DNA from: Pseudomonas cremoricolorata
Lineage (GTDB): Bacteria > Pseudomonadota > Gammaproteobacteria > Pseudomonadales > Pseudomonadaceae
DNA: 64,000 nt
Direction of reading: 5' to 3'
NCBI RefSeq assembly: GCF_000759535.1
Contig: NZ_CP009455.1
Coordinates: 1,488,001-1,552,000 of the forward strand
This document shows, one piece after another, positions 25,115 to 35,246 of this stretch (position 1 is the stretch's first letter; every line of letters starts with the position of its first letter). Both the position numbers and the translations under genes were made by a program. Under the pieces are notes generated by a model that did not search any database, was not told the origin of the DNA, and saw only the letters and a program-made list of their open reading frames with translations.

Positions 25115-27272
25115 CCAGTGGACGTTGAGCTTGAGGTTGGTGCTGATACCGGCGCTGCTGCTGTTGATGGCGCTCTGGCAAGGCCATCGTGCCGACGCTG
25201 CGCGTACCGAAGGGCTGCAACAGCAGAGCGAGTTGCAGGGCTTCGTACTCAACATGCAGCAGTTGCAGGCCCAGCGCTCACGGGAGTCGATTCAGCTGGG
25301 CGACAAATCCTATTCACCGGCACTGGCTGAGGCGCTGGCCCAGCGCAGGCTGCATCAGTTGGAGCGTGAAATCCGCATCGCCCGCGTCGGCAGCTGGTTG
25401 CCGGGGCCGGCGCAAGGCTTCGCTGCGCTACTGCTGGGGCTCGGCGCCGCGGCGCTGCTGGCGTTACATTTTGCCGGCAAGGCAGCGATGCGTTCGCGCG
25501 ATCGTCTCGTCAGCCTGTTCTACATCGGCCGGCAGGTGCTGCCGACGGCGTTGTTGTCACTGGTACTGCTGCTGACCATCACCGTGGTGCTGGAAATCGC
25601 CTATGAGGCGTTGTGGCTGTTCACCGTGGAGCAAACCGGCTCTGGGCTGGCCAAGTTGCAGGGGGTCGTCGGAATGATCCTGGTGATCATGCTCTGGCCG
25701 CTGTATCGCCTGCCGCGTCAGCTCAAGGCGATGACGAAGCTGTTCGACAGTGAGCCCCACGCCATCTTCGGCAGGGCGCTGAGCGAGGACCAGGCGCCGG
25801 CCCTGTGGGCGCGGGTCAGGGCCTTGGCGACCCGCCTCGATGCGTTGATGCCCGATCACATCGTGGTCGGCTACTTGGACGGCTTCTACGTGACGTCGAG
25901 CGACGTCGAGCTGGCCCCTGCCGGGCAGCGCCTGCAAGGGCGCACGTTGTATGTGCCGATTCCGCTGCTGGCGCTGCTCGACGCTAACGAGACAGACGCA
26001 GTGATTGGCCACGAGCTGGCACATTTTTCCGGCCAGGACACCGACTACAGTATCCACTTCATGCCGATCTACGACGGTGCCTGGCGCAGTGTCGGTGTGC
26101 TCCGCGAACGCATGGCCGGTGGCTTCCTGCAAGGCCTGCTGACCCTGCCGGCACACGACCTGGCGGTGCATTTCATGCGCTGCTTCGACCATGCGGTGAG
26201 CCACTGGAGCCGCAGCCGAGAACTGCTCGCCGACGCCACTGCAGCGCGTCTGCATGGAGCCCAGGCGGTGGTCGATTCACTGGTGCGGACCACCGCTCTG
26301 GGCACGGCGATCGACGTCTGCCTCAATGAGTGGTGCCAGCAACCTGAAGCCTGGCCGGACGATGTGCTACAGGCCCTGCTGGCGCATCTGGCGGCGCAGC
26401 CGCCCCAGGTACCGGACGGTGAGCTGGACGAGGTGCTGCCTCACCCCACGGACAGCCATCCACCGACCATCCAGCGTCTGCAAGCGCTGGGCATGGGTCT
26501 TGAAGCCGTTGACCACGGGCGCGGCCTGCGGGCGGTAGTGCCTTCGGTCGCCATGGCCGATCTGGAGCAGGCATTACCGGGGGGCGCTGTGTTGGCGCGG
26601 TACTTGGGCGAGGAGTTGAGCACTCGGCTCGTCGAACACCACGAGCAAATGCGCCAGGAGCTCGAAGCTCGGGCACAAGCGGCCGACGGCCGGTGCGTGT
26701 TGCACGAGGGAGCGCAGGCCCGTGGACGCCTTGTACTGGCTCTGACAGTGCTGTTCGCCGCAGGTGGCCTATGGCTGGCATGGATGGCACTGACGCCGGG
26801 TACCAAGCCTGGACTGGCGAACTTCTTCGGTATCGTGGCCGGCACGCTGGGCGCGCTGAGTGTGTTGTTCGGTGTGCTTGGCTGGCGCCTGATAAAGCGC
26901 GCCGACACCCCTGCGCTGATCTTCGATGCCCATTCCATGCACTTTGCCAACGCGCCCCAGGCCGTGGCGCTGCACCACGTCGAGGACTATCAGATTCTCG
27001 CTACCCCCGCATTGACCCTGCGCTTTCAGCTCGCCGAGCAAGCGCCGCTGCCGACGTTCCGCAGGAAGGGTTTCTGGGGGCCTGATGCCAAGTTCGACGC
27101 GAAGACGCGCACCATCAGCCTGGGCCTGACGCGCTGGAGCATCGACGGCGAGGCATTGGATGTGCAGGCGCTGGTGGCCTTGGTGGCGCGTTATCTGGAA
27201 GGGGGACATGCGCGGCACACGTTGGCCGAGCTGCAGGATCAGGCCCCGTCGACGCAACCGACGGGGCACTGA
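25104..27272 (+). CDS. Large multi-pass M48-type zinc metalloprotease
   Basis: Encodes 722 residues from the ATG at 25104, with GGAG nine bases upstream. Hydrophobic segments lie at the N-terminus (LVLIPALLLLMALW), near residues 105-125 and 135-205, and again around 550-600. The M48 zinc motif H303-E-L-A-H307 (AVIGHELAHFSGQDTD) and the ExxxD motif (SRELLADATAARL) are present, so it should be catalytic, with the active site next to the membrane like HtpX. The C-terminal 120 residues look like a soluble beta-rich domain. The substrate is unknown. It stands between the orphan SCO gene and met genes, a place where I recall no protease in KT2440 or PAO1, so it may be a lineage-specific insertion. 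Confidence 0.85.
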   Translation: MTRDQWTLSLRLVLIPALLLLMALWQGHRADAARTEGLQQQSELQGFVLNMQQLQAQRSRESIQLGDKSYSPALAEALAQRRLHQLEREIRIARVGSWLPGPAQGFAALLLGLGAAALLALHFAGKAAMRSRDRLVSLFYIGRQVLPTALLSLVLLLTITVVLEIAYEALWLFTVEQTGSGLAKLQGVVGMILVIMLWPLYRLPRQLKAMTKLFDSEPHAIFGRALSEDQAPALWARVRALATRLDALMPDHIVVGYLDGFYVTSSDVELAPAGQRLQGRTLYVPIPLLALLDANETDAVIGHELAHFSGQDTDYSIHFMPIYDGAWRSVGVLRERMAGGFLQGLLTLPAHDLAVHFMRCFDHAVSHWSRSRELLADATAARLHGAQAVVDSLVRTTALGTAIDVCLNEWCQQPEAWPDDVLQALLAHLAAQPPQVPDGELDEVLPHPTDSHPPTIQRLQALGMGLEAVDHGRGLRAVVPSVAMADLEQALPGGAVLARYLGEELSTRLVEHHEQMRQELEARAQAADGRCVLHEGAQARGRLVLALTVLFAAGGLWLAWMALTPGTKPGLANFFGIVAGTLGALSVLFGVLGWRLIKRADTPALIFDAHSMHFANAPQAVALHHVEDYQILATPALTLRFQLAEQAPLPTFRRKGFWGPDAKFDAKTRTISLGLTRWSIDGEALDVQALVALVARYLEGGHARHTLAELQDQAPSTQPTGH

Positions 27273-27279
27273 CTGCGAT

Positions 27280-27303
27280 TGCCCACGGCAGCGGGCGTGG
27301 GCA
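27280..27303. terminator. Hairpin between M48 gene and metQ
   Basis: Perfect 8-base arms TGCCCACG / CGTGGGCA with an 8-base loop lie between convergent genes. A second, even stronger hairpin (GCCCCGTCG / CGACGGGGC, 27244-27268) sits inside the last codons of the protease gene. Neither has a U-tract. Confidence 0.55.
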
Positions 27304-27327
27304 GGCGGATACGGCTCGGAATGTGTG

Positions 27328-28101
27328 TCAGAACGCCGGTACGACCGCGCCTTTGTACTTCTCGGTGATGAACTCCTTGAGCTCAGGCGAATGCAGGGCC
27401 TTGACCAGCTTCTGCATGTCGGCGGAGTCCTTGTTGTCCGGGCGAGCCACCAGGATGTTCACGTAGGGCGAGTCGCTGCCTTCGATCACCAGCGCGTCCT
27501 TCTCGGGATTGAGCTTGGCTTCCAAGGCATAGTTGGTATTGATCAGGGCCAGGTCCACTTGGGTCAGCACCCGCGGGATGGTCGCCGCTTCCAGCTCACG
27601 GAACTTGAGGTTCTTGCTGTTGGCGGTGATGTCCTTGACCGTGGACAGGATGTTGCTGTTGTCCTTGAGGGTGATCACGCCGGCCTTGGCCAGCAGCAGC
27701 AGGGCACGGCCGCCATTGGTGGCATCGTTGGGGATGACCACGGTGGCGCCGGTGGGCAGCTCATCGAGCTGCTTGAGCTTGTTCGAGTAGGCGCCCAGTG
27801 GCTCGAGGTGCACGCCGGTGACGCTGACCAGGTCGGTGCCCTTGGCCTTGTTGAATTCATCCAGATACGGCTGGTGCTGGAAGAAGTTGGCATCCAGGCG
27901 CTTTTCCGCGACCTGCACGTTGGGCTGGATGTAGTCGGTGAATTCCTTGACCTTGAGGTCCACGCCTTCCTTGGCCAACTGCGGCTTGACGAAGTTGAGG
28001 ATCTCGGCGTGCGGCACCGGACTGGCAGCGACGGTCAAGGTATCGGCATGGGCCGAGAAGGCCGCGACGGCAGCGGCGACAGCAAGCAGTTTCTTCATCA
28101 A
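27328..28101 (-). CDS. metQ: Methionine ABC transporter substrate-binding protein
   Basis: Encodes 257 residues of the NlpA/MetQ family. The signal peptide (MMKKLLAVAAAVAAFSAHA) lacks a lipobox cysteine, so this copy appears to be a soluble periplasmic protein rather than a lipoprotein. Family blocks are clear: ASPVPHAEILNFVKP, FTDYIQPNVQVAE, NDATNGGRALLLL. It is third in a metN-metI-metQ operon and binds D- and/or L-methionine for the MetNI importer. Confidence 0.95.
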   Translation of the reverse strand: MMKKLLAVAAAVAAFSAHADTLTVAASPVPHAEILNFVKPQLAKEGVDLKVKEFTDYIQPNVQVAEKRLDANFFQHQPYLDEFNKAKGTDLVSVTGVHLEPLGAYSNKLKQLDELPTGATVVIPNDATNGGRALLLLAKAGVITLKDNSNILSTVKDITANSKNLKFRELEAATIPRVLTQVDLALINTNYALEAKLNPEKDALVIEGSDSPYVNILVARPDNKDSADMQKLVKALHSPELKEFITEKYKGAVVPAF

Positions 28102-28161
28102 ACACTCCTTGTGGGGCCACAGGCGGCCCCGAACGGGTCGGCAGGGCCGACCCCATTGCGC

Positions 28162-28833
28162 TTATTTGCGGGAAAAATGCACAACCAGTTTGTCGCCAAC
28201 GCTCTGCAGAACTTGAACCAGCACCAGCAACAGCACCACGGTGACCACCATCACGTCGGTCTGGAAGCGCTGGTAGCCGAAGCGGATCGCCAGGTCGCCC
28301 AGCCCGCCCGCGCCGACCACACCGGCCATGGCGGTGTACGACACCAGGGTAATGGCGGTGACGGTGATGGCCGCGAAAATCCCCGGACGCGCTTCGGGCA
28401 GCAAGGCGTTGGTGATGATCTGCCGGGTAGTGGCGCCCATCGACTGGGTCGCCTCGATGATGCCGCGGTCCACTTCACGCAGGGCGGTTTCCACCAGCCG
28501 CGCAAAGAACGGCGTGGCACCGACCACCAGTGGCGGAATGGCCCCGGCCACGCCCAGCGAGGTGCCGGTGATCAACACGGTGATGGGGATCATCACGATC
28601 AGCAGGATGATGAACGGCAGCGAGCGCAGGATGTTCACCACCAGCGACAGCAGCGCGTAGACGCCCTTCTGCTCGAACATCTGCCGCGGCCCGCAGAGGA
28701 ACAGCAGCACGCCCAGCGGCAGGCCCAGCAGCACGGTGAACAACAGCGAGCCGAACAGCATGATCAGGGTGTCGCCCGTCGCCAGCCAGATTTCGGCCCA
28801 GTCGACATTGGCGAAGAAATTCACGGCGTCCAT
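28162..28833 (-). CDS. metI: Methionine ABC transporter permease
   Basis: Encodes 223 residues with five or so transmembrane helices and the EAA-type coupling loop (ATQSMGATTRQIITNALLPE), as in MetI. Two copies make the inner-membrane channel of the methionine importer. Its ATG shares one base with the metN stop (TGATG), so translation is coupled. Confidence 0.95.
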   Translation of the reverse strand: MDAVNFFANVDWAEIWLATGDTLIMLFGSLLFTVLLGLPLGVLLFLCGPRQMFEQKGVYALLSLVVNILRSLPFIILLIVMIPITVLITGTSLGVAGAIPPLVVGATPFFARLVETALREVDRGIIEATQSMGATTRQIITNALLPEARPGIFAAITVTAITLVSYTAMAGVVGAGGLGDLAIRFGYQRFQTDVMVVTVVLLLVLVQVLQSVGDKLVVHFSRK

Positions 28834-29840
28834 CAGCGCAGTACCTCCATATGAACGTCAGCCGCGGTGAAACGGGCGAAAGCCGCCTCCATGTCACCGC
28901 CAATCAGGGCCAGGGTCAGCTGGCCATAAGGCACGTCCTTGATGCGGTCGATGCGCCCGGCCAGGATGCTGTAGTCGACGCCGGTTTCCCGCGCCACGGT
29001 GCCCAGCAGCGGTGCGTAGGTGGCCTCGCCCTGAAAGGTCAGGCGCACGATGCGCCCAGGCACGTGGGCGAAATCGTCGCGCTGCTCGCCTTCATCGACC
29101 TGCTCGTCTTCCTGCACGAAGCGCTTGGTGGTCGGGTGCTGCGGATGCAGGAACACCTCGGCCACGCTGCCCTGCTCGACGATATGCCCGGCATCCATCA
29201 CCGCCACCCGGTCGCAGACGCGGCGAATGACATCCATCTCATGGGTGATGAGGACGATGGTCAGCTTCAGCTCGCGGTTGATCTCGGCCAGCAGTTGCAG
29301 CACCGAGGCAGTGGTCTGCGGGTCGAGGGCGCTGGTGGCCTCGTCGCACAGCAGAATTTTCGGGTGGGTAGACAAGGCCCGAGCGATGCCGACGCGCTGC
29401 TTCTGCCCGCCCGACAACTGCGCCGGGTATTTTTTCGCATGCTCCGACAGCCCGACGCGCGCCAGCAGCTCGGTCACGCGAGCGTCGATTTCGCTGCGAG
29501 ACAGCTCACCGGCCAGGGTCAGCGGCAGGGCGACGTTGTCGGCGACGGTCTTGGAGGCCAGCAGGTTGAAGTGCTGGAAGATCATGCCGACCTGCTGGCG
29601 GAAGCGCCGCAGGCGGTTGGCATCGAAGGCGGTGACCTCTTCGCCATCGACGATGATCTTGCCACCGGTGGGGTTCTCAAGCCGGTTGATCAGGCGCAGC
29701 AAGGTGCTCTTGCCGGCGCCGGAATGGCCGATCAGGCCGAATACCTGGCCATTCTCAATGCTCAGGCTGGTCGGGTTGAGGGCGGGGATGTCTCTACCGC
29801 CGACGCGGTAGGTCTTGTGCACATGTTGAAACTCGATCAC
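28833..29840 (-). CDS. metN: Methionine ABC transporter ATP-binding protein
   Basis: Encodes 335 residues. Walker A is [11 protein letters not shown], the ABC signature [15 protein letters not shown] and Walker [13 protein letters not shown]. The final 90 or so residues form the ACT-like NIL domain, which in E. coli MetN senses internal methionine and inhibits transport. It is first in the operon. A 224-bp gap separates it from the divergent catalase gene and must hold both promoters. Confidence 0.96.
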   Translation of the reverse strand: MIEFQHVHKTYRVGGRDIPALNPTSLSIENGQVFGLIGHSGAGKSTLLRLINRLENPTGGKIIVDGEEVTAFDANRLRRFRQQVGMIFQHFNLLASKTVADNVALPLTLAGELSRSEIDARVTELLARVGLSEHAKKYPAQLSGGQKQRVGIARALSTHPKILLCDEATSALDPQTTASVLQLLAEINRELKLTIVLITHEMDVIRRVCDRVAVMDAGHIVEQGSVAEVFLHPQHPTTKRFVQEDEQVDEGEQRDDFAHVPGRIVRLTFQGEATYAPLLGTVARETGVDYSILAGRIDRIKDVPYGQLTLALIGGDMEAAFARFTAADVHMEVLR

Positions 29841-30064
29841 GTAGCGAACCTTGTGGGGCGCATTGAATTGGGAATCAGCGGTTAGCCGAGGTCGCGCATT
29901 TTAGCCTTTTCACGGCGATCTTCTTAGCATTTATTTCCCGTTGGTCCGAACCTGGCGACATAACGCCACTCCGGCAAAACCGGATGGAACGTACGGCAAT
30001 CAGCCTCAGTCACTACTTGAACGAGCCCCAATGGGCAGCCTGATAATGATGAGGAGTACCCGAG

Positions 30065-32209
30065 ATGCCGACCAAGAAGACGCCGGATTCCAGACACAGT
30101 GAGGCTGCCGGGGTCGATACGCCCGATAAGGCCAACACCAACGCCAAGCTGCAAAGCCTGGGCGATGTGCGCAGCGATGCGACCGGGCAGGCGCTGCGCA
30201 CCAACCAGGGCGTTAAAATTGCCGATAACCAGAACACCCTGAAGGCCGGATCGCGCGGACCGTCGCTGCTCGAAGACTTCATCATGCGCGAGAAGATCAC
30301 CCACTTCGACCACGAGCGCATCCCGGAGCGCATCGTTCACGCTCGCGGTACCGGTGCCCACGGCTACTTCCAGAGCTACGGCAACCACAGCGAGCTGACC
30401 AAGGCCGGCTTCCTGCAAGACCCCGAGAAAATCACCCCGGTATTCGTGCGCTTCTCGACCGTGCAAGGCCCGCGAGGCTCGGGCGACACCGTGCGCGATG
30501 TGCGCGGTTTTGCCGTGAAGTTCTACACCGATGAAGGCAATTTCGACCTGGTCGGCAACAACATGCCGGTGTTCTTCATCCAAGACGCGATCAAGTTCCC
30601 CGACTTCGTCCACGCCGTGAAGCCTGAACCGCACAACGAGATGCCCACCGGCGGCTCGGCCCACGACACCTTCTGGGACTTCGTTTCTCTGGTGCCGGAA
30701 TCGGCGCACATGGTCATCTGGGCCATGTCCGACCGCGCCGTGCCGCGCAGCCTGCGCATGATGGAAGGCTTCGGCGTGCACACCTTCCGCCTGATCAACG
30801 CCGAGGGCGTGTCCAGTTTCGTCAAATTCCACTGGAAACCAAGCAACGGTGTGCATTCGGTGCTGTGGGACGAAGCGCAGAAGATGGCCGGCAAGGACAC
30901 CGATTTCCACCGCCGCGACCTGCGCGAGGCGATCGAGAGCGGTGATTACCCTGAATGGGAACTGGGCGTGCAGGTCGTTCCGGAAGCGGACGAACACAAG
31001 TTCGACTTCGACCTGCTCGACCCGACCAAGATCATCCCTGAAGAGCTGGTACCGGTAACCACGCTGGGCAAGATGGTGCTCAACCGCAACCCGGACAACT
31101 TCTTCGCCGAGGTCGAGCAGGTCGCGTTCTGCCCAGGTCATATCGTGCCGGGCATCGACTTCAGCAACGACCCGCTGCTGCAAGGGCGTCTGTTCTCCTA
31201 CACCGACACCCAGCTCAGCCGCCTGGGTGGGCCGAACTTCCATGAGATTCCGATCAACCGTCCGGTGGCGCCGAACCATAACAACCAGCGCGACGCGATC
31301 CATCGCCAGACCATCCACAAAGGCCAGGCGGCCTATGAGCCCAACTCCATCGACGGTGGCTGGCCGAAGGAAACCCCGCCTGGGGCACAGGATGGCGGCT
31401 TCGAGAGCTATCACGAGCGCATCGATGCGCACAAGGTGCGTGAGCGCAGTGAGTCGTTCAGCGATCACTTCTCCCAGGCACGGCTCTTCTTCCACAGCAT
31501 GAGCAAGACCGAACAGCAGCACATCATCAAGGCGTACAGCTTCGAACTGGGCAAGGTCGAGCGCGAGTACATCCGTGAGCGTCAGGTCAATGAAATTCTC
31601 GCCAACATCGACCTTGAACTGGCTGCGGCCGTGGCGGCCAATCTCGGCCTGCCGGCGCCCAAGGCTGGCACCGTGAAAGTCCCGGAGTTTAAGCTGAAGC
31701 ATTCACCTGCCCTTAGCCAGATGAACCTGCCGGGCACAGTCGGCATCAAGGGTCGCAAGATCGCCTTGCTGGTGGCCGATGGCGTCGATGGCGCCAGTGT
31801 CGACCGCCTGACCAAGGCCTTCGAAGCGCACAGCGCGCGGGTGCTGCTGCTTGGTCCGTCGAGCGCACCGGTGAAAACCGCTGATGGCAAGCAGCTGAAA
31901 GTCGATGCGTCGATGGAAGGCATGCCTTCGGTGATGATCGACGGCCTCTGGGTACCGGCCGGCAAGGCCGCCCACGACGCGTTGGCCAACAGCGGCCTGG
32001 CCAAGCACTTCCTGCTCGAAGCCTACAAGCACCTCAAGCCCATGGGCCTGGCTGCCGAAGGCAAGGCGTTGCTGACGACGCTGGGGCTCAAGGAAGACAA
32101 AGGCCTGCTGCTGGGCGACGACAAGAAGGCTGTGGAGAGCTTCGTTGCCGTGCTCAAGGAACACCGGGTGTGGGATCGTGAGGCTGCGGCCGAGGCGATT
32201 CCGGCTTGA
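30065..32209 (+). CDS. katE: Large-subunit (HPII-type) catalase
   Basis: Encodes 714 residues, the size of clade 2 monofunctional catalases. Domains in order are an N-terminal extension, the haem-binding catalase core and a C-terminal DJ-1/PfpI-like flavodoxin domain ([20 protein letters not shown]). The distal histidine is His92 ([13 protein letters not shown]) and the proximal tyrosine lies in [15 protein letters not shown]. It decomposes hydrogen peroxide. Pseudomonas homologues are typically RpoS-dependent, but I could not assign a promoter with confidence. ATGAGGAGT precedes the ATG. Confidence 0.95.
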   Translation: MPTKKTPDSRHSEAAGVDTPDKANTNAKLQSLGDVRSDATGQALRTNQGVKIADNQNTLKAGSRGPSLLEDFIMREKITHFDHERIPERIVHARGTGAHGYFQSYGNHSELTKAGFLQDPEKITPVFVRFSTVQGPRGSGDTVRDVRGFAVKFYTDEGNFDLVGNNMPVFFIQDAIKFPDFVHAVKPEPHNEMPTGGSAHDTFWDFVSLVPESAHMVIWAMSDRAVPRSLRMMEGFGVHTFRLINAEGVSSFVKFHWKPSNGVHSVLWDEAQKMAGKDTDFHRRDLREAIESGDYPEWELGVQVVPEADEHKFDFDLLDPTKIIPEELVPVTTLGKMVLNRNPDNFFAEVEQVAFCPGHIVPGIDFSNDPLLQGRLFSYTDTQLSRLGGPNFHEIPINRPVAPNHNNQRDAIHRQTIHKGQAAYEPNSIDGGWPKETPPGAQDGGFESYHERIDAHKVRERSESFSDHFSQARLFFHSMSKTEQQHIIKAYSFELGKVEREYIRERQVNEILANIDLELAAAVAANLGLPAPKAGTVKVPEFKLKHSPALSQMNLPGTVGIKGRKIALLVADGVDGASVDRLTKAFEAHSARVLLLGPSSAPVKTADGKQLKVDASMEGMPSVMIDGLWVPAGKAAHDALANSGLAKHFLLEAYKHLKPMGLAAEGKALLTTLGLKEDKGLLLGDDKKAVESFVAVLKEHRVWDREAAAEAIPA

Positions 32210-32256
32210 TGAGGGAGCGTGTGGCGGGGGCCTGAGTGCCGCCGCTTAGCGCATCG

Positions 32257-32298
32257 ACACTGCGGGGCAAACCAGGTGACTGGTTTGCCCCGCAGTGT
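32257..32298. terminator. Perfect 19-bp stem between catalase and lipoprotein genes
   Basis: ACACTGCGGGGCAAACCAG and its exact complement flank a GTGA loop. It closes two convergent genes. It has no U-tract, yet the stability makes a shared terminator likely. Confidence 0.78.
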
Positions 32299-32314
32299 CT
32301 TCAGGCGATGGCGT

Positions 32315-33022
32315 TCACGGCTTGGGCGTGACCAGCACGGCCTGGGCGCTGAGCTGGCGGTGAATCTCGTGGCGCTGCTTGAGGGTGAAGTCAGGGTCGA
32401 TGGCCTCGACACGTTTCTTCAGCAAGGTTTGCAGCCACGGCGCGTCCTGGCGACGCGGCACCTGGAACACCACCTCGCAGTGATAATTGACCACGTCGGC
32501 GGCGATGTCATCGAGCTGCTGGCGAAGGGCGGCGATGTCGGTGGTGTGCAAGGCGATCACGGTAGTTGGCGCGGTGGGGTCGATCAGGCGTGCCTCAGGC
32601 TTGGCTTCGGCGGCCTTGAGCGCCGCTTCGGCCTTGGCCAGCTCGGCCTTGCGCGCCTGTGCAACCGAATCACCACCAGTCACCGCCGGCGCCTGGGGCA
32701 TCAGCGCGCGAGCACGGGCCAGAGCGGTTGCAGCAGCATTGACGTCGCCCTTCTGCAGGACGATCTGGCTGCGTTGCAGGTAGGCCTCGGCAAGTTGACG
32801 CTGGTATTGCTCGACGCGGGCATCGTCCGGGGTACGGGTTTGCAGCGCGCTGAGCTGATCTTCGGCGGTCGCCAGTTCGTGGCTGGCGATGGTTTGCTGC
32901 AGCTGCTCCCAGCCATCCGGCTGGCTGGCGACCGGTGGCGGCTCGGCCGGCTTGCTCGCACAAGCGCCAAGCGTCAGCGAAAATACGGCAAGCAGTAGGT
33001 AACGGGTAGCGAACGGCTTCAT
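32315..33022 (-). CDS. PA5502-like lipoprotein beside znu genes
   Basis: Encodes 235 residues with a lipoprotein signal (LLLAVFSLTLGAC-ASKPAE, acylated Cys21). The mature part is helical and TPR-like (AEDQLSALQTRTPDDARVEQ), with an alanine-rich repeat (AELAKAEAALKAAEAKPEAR) and a small C-terminal domain (VVNYHCEVVFQVPRRQDAPW). Function is unknown. Conserved placement next to zinc uptake genes in pseudomonads is suggestive but not proof of a zinc role. Confidence 0.8.
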   Translation of the reverse strand: MKPFATRYLLLAVFSLTLGACASKPAEPPPVASQPDGWEQLQQTIASHELATAEDQLSALQTRTPDDARVEQYQRQLAEAYLQRSQIVLQKGDVNAAATALARARALMPQAPAVTGGDSVAQARKAELAKAEAALKAAEAKPEARLIDPTAPTTVIALHTTDIAALRQQLDDIAADVVNYHCEVVFQVPRRQDAPWLQTLLKKRVEAIDPDFTLKQRHEIHRQLSAQAVLVTPKP

Positions 33023-33150
33023 TCCTGCGACTCTCTATTTGCGCAAAAAGCGAGCAAGTCTACACCCAGGTGCGCACGCTCGAAAACAGGTCTTACAGAC
33101 CCTTTACCCGGGAAAAGGTTGCAGAGTGCGCTGGTTCGCACCCCGGCGCT

Positions 33151-33933
33151 TCAGCGTTTTGGCAGTGCCAGGCTGAGCAAGAATAGCACCGCTGCACTGA
33201 CCACGATCGAAGGTCCGGCCGGCGTGTCCTTGAACCACGACAGCGCCAGGCCCGCGCACACCGCGGTAATTCCCAGCAGGCTGGCGCCCAGCGCCATCTG
33301 CTCCGGCGAGCGAGCGTGACGCTGCGCCGCAGCCGCAGGGATGATCAGCAGCGAGGTGATAAGCAGCACGCCGACGATTTTCATCGCCACGGCAATCACC
33401 ACGGCGATCAGCAGCATCAGCGCCAGGCGCAGCCCGGCCACCGGCATGCCCTCGACGGTGGCCAGCTCTTCGTGCACGGTCACCGCCAGCAGCGGCCGCC
33501 AGAGCACCGCCAGCAGGCACAGCACCAGCGCGCTGCCACCGAGAATCCAGGCCAGGTCGGTGGGGCTGATCGCCAGCAGGTCGCCGAACAGGTAGCCCAT
33601 CAGGTCGATGCGCACATCGTGCATGAAGCTCAACACTACCAGGCCCAGCGACAAGGTGCTTGGCGCCAGAATGCCGAGCAGGGTGTCGGAGGCCAGGGGC
33701 TGGCGTTGCTGCAAGGTCACCAGCACGATCGCCAGCAGCAGGCAGCCGACGGTCACCGCCAGGGTCGGGCTGACATCCAGGGCGAAACCCAGGGCCACCC
33801 CCAGCAGTGCGGCATGGGACAACGTGTCACCGAAGTAGGCCATGCGTCGCCACACCACGAACGATCCCAGGGGCCCGGCCACCACGGCCAGGGCCAGGCC
33901 TGCAAGCAGGGCGTACAGAAGAAAATCAGCCAT
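33151..33933 (-). CDS. znuB: Zinc ABC transporter permease
   Basis: Encodes 260 residues from the ATG at 33933 ([20 protein letters not shown]). Eight or nine hydrophobic segments of the ABC-3 family and a [20 protein letters not shown] block match ZnuB. It overlaps the znuC end by 8 bases, so zur-znuC-znuB form one transcript. An upstream open extension is the antisense of the ZnuC His tail and should be ignored. Confidence 0.95.
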   Translation of the reverse strand: MADFLLYALLAGLALAVVAGPLGSFVVWRRMAYFGDTLSHAALLGVALGFALDVSPTLAVTVGCLLLAIVLVTLQQRQPLASDTLLGILAPSTLSLGLVVLSFMHDVRIDLMGYLFGDLLAISPTDLAWILGGSALVLCLLAVLWRPLLAVTVHEELATVEGMPVAGLRLALMLLIAVVIAVAMKIVGVLLITSLLIIPAAAAQRHARSPEQMALGASLLGITAVCAGLALSWFKDTPAGPSIVVSAAVLFLLSLALPKR

Positions 33934-34699
33934 GCTTGCAGTGCGCTCCGTGAACATGGGTTGCGGGGGTGATGACCGCGCCATGCAGGTCGTGGCTGTG
34001 GTCGTGGTGATGGTGATAGACGGCAAGGTTCGGTGCGGTCTGGCCGAACAGTTCGACGAACGCCGGGTCGCCGCTGACCTGCTCGGGATGGCCCGAGCAG
34101 CACACGTGACGATTCAGGCACACGACCTGGTCGGTGGCACTCATCACCAGGTGCAGGTCGTGGGAAACCATCAATACGCCGCAGCCGTAACGATCGCGCA
34201 GGCGAGTGATGAGTCGGTACAGCTCGGACTGCCCGACCACATCCACCCCTTGTACCGGCTCGTCGAGCACCAGCAATTGCGGTTTGCGCAGCAGCGCCCG
34301 GGCCAGCAGCACGCGCTGCATTTCGCCGCCGGAAACGGTCTGGATCGGGCTGTCGATGACCTGCTCGGCACCGACCTCCTGCAACGCCGCCAACGCTGCT
34401 GCGCGGTCAACCCCAGGCACCAGGCGCAGGAAGCGCAGCACCGACAGCGGCAGGGTCGGGTCGACCTGAATCTTCTGCGGCATATAGCCGATGCGCAGAC
34501 GTGGCTGGCGCCAGACCTTGCCAGTGTGCGGCTTGAGCAGGCCGAGCACGGCGCGCACCAGGGTGGTCTTGCCTGCGCCGTTGGGGCCGATCAGGGTGAC
34601 GATCTGCCGTGGCGCCACGGCCAGGTCGATGCGTTCCAGGACCGTTTCGCCAGCGAAACTCACCCCCACCTGCTCCAGACGAATCAGCGAATCGCTCAT
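33926..34699 (-). CDS. znuC: Zinc ABC transporter ATPase with His-rich tail
   Basis: Encodes 257 residues from the ATG at 34699 ([15 protein letters not shown]), in a 4-base ATGA overlap with the zur stop. Walker [12 protein letters not shown], signature [16 protein letters not shown] and Walker [13 protein letters not shown] are intact. The C-terminus is unusually histidine-rich ([13 protein letters not shown], then [10 protein letters not shown]) and could bind zinc at the cytoplasmic face. It energises the ZnuABC importer. Confidence 0.95.
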   Translation of the reverse strand: MSDSLIRLEQVGVSFAGETVLERIDLAVAPRQIVTLIGPNGAGKTTLVRAVLGLLKPHTGKVWRQPRLRIGYMPQKIQVDPTLPLSVLRFLRLVPGVDRAAALAALQEVGAEQVIDSPIQTVSGGEMQRVLLARALLRKPQLLVLDEPVQGVDVVGQSELYRLITRLRDRYGCGVLMVSHDLHLVMSATDQVVCLNRHVCCSGHPEQVSGDPAFVELFGQTAPNLAVYHHHHDHSHDLHGAVITPATHVHGAHCKHG

Positions 34700-35181
34700 G
34701 CCGCGCTCCGGCAGTTGCCGCACAGCCCGACGATCTCCACGGTCTGTGCCTCGACCTGGAAATTCACCGCGGCTGCGCTGGCGACGATGGCGTCACTGAT
34801 GCTGGCCTGTTCCAGCTCCAGCGCAACGTGGCAGTTGCGGCAGATGAGGAACTGGCCCTGGTGGGCATGCTCGGGGTGGCTGCAACCGATGAAGGCATTA
34901 AGCGATGCGATGCGATGCACCAAGCCGTTTTCCAGCAGGAAGTCGAGGGCGCGGTACACCGTCGGTGGTGCGGCACGGCGGCCGTCCTGTTCGCTGAGCA
35001 CGGCAAGGATGTCGTAGGCCCCCAGCGGCTTGTGGCTTTGCCAGACCAGCTCCAGCACGCGCCGGCGCAAGGCGGTCAGGCGCAGGCCCTGGCGGTTGCA
35101 CAGCACATCGGCTTCGGCCAGCGCGCTGTGCACGCAGCGGGAGTGGTCATGGGGACGGTGGGCCAGCGGGGTGATGGACAT
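34696..35181 (-). CDS. zur: Zinc uptake regulator Zur (Np20), Fur family
   Basis: Encodes 161 residues. The Fur-type winged helix is at the N-terminus ([20 protein letters not shown]) and the metal-binding dimerisation domain follows, with structural zinc cysteines CRNC and CGNC and a histidine-containing HPEHAHQG segment. In pseudomonads, Zur/Np20 with zinc represses znuA and znuCB. It is first gene of zur-znuC-znuB and divergent from znuA, so it probably also controls itself. Confidence 0.94.
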   Translation of the reverse strand: MSITPLAHRPHDHSRCVHSALAEADVLCNRQGLRLTALRRRVLELVWQSHKPLGAYDILAVLSEQDGRRAAPPTVYRALDFLLENGLVHRIASLNAFIGCSHPEHAHQGQFLICRNCHVALELEQASISDAIVASAAAVNFQVEAQTVEIVGLCGNCRSAA

Positions 35182-35207
35182 GGGCAGCGACGGCTCTGGA
35201 TGGAGAC

Positions 35208-35220
35208 GTTATTATGTTAC
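35208..35220. promoter_or_regulatory. Candidate Zur operator
   Basis: GTTATTATGTTAC lies in the 65-bp zur-znuA gap. It is AT-rich with imperfect dyad symmetry, resembling the GTTATAnTATAAC-type boxes of proteobacterial Zur. It overlaps an alternative upstream ATG for znuA, so bound Zur could block both transcription units. Confidence 0.5.
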
Positions 35221-35246
35221 CTGTTCTGTCCAGCCGAGTATTCCCC

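Noticed and set aside
29924..31702. 592-codon open frame antisense to the catalase gene
   Set aside because: It mirrors the third-position GC bias of katE, shows no recognisable domain and has low-complexity composition typical of antisense frames in high-GC DNA.
35214..35246. ATG at 35214 as the definite znuA start
   Set aside because: It has a fair ribosome-binding site but overlaps the candidate Zur operator, and homologues appear to begin near VTRF; kept only as an alternative.
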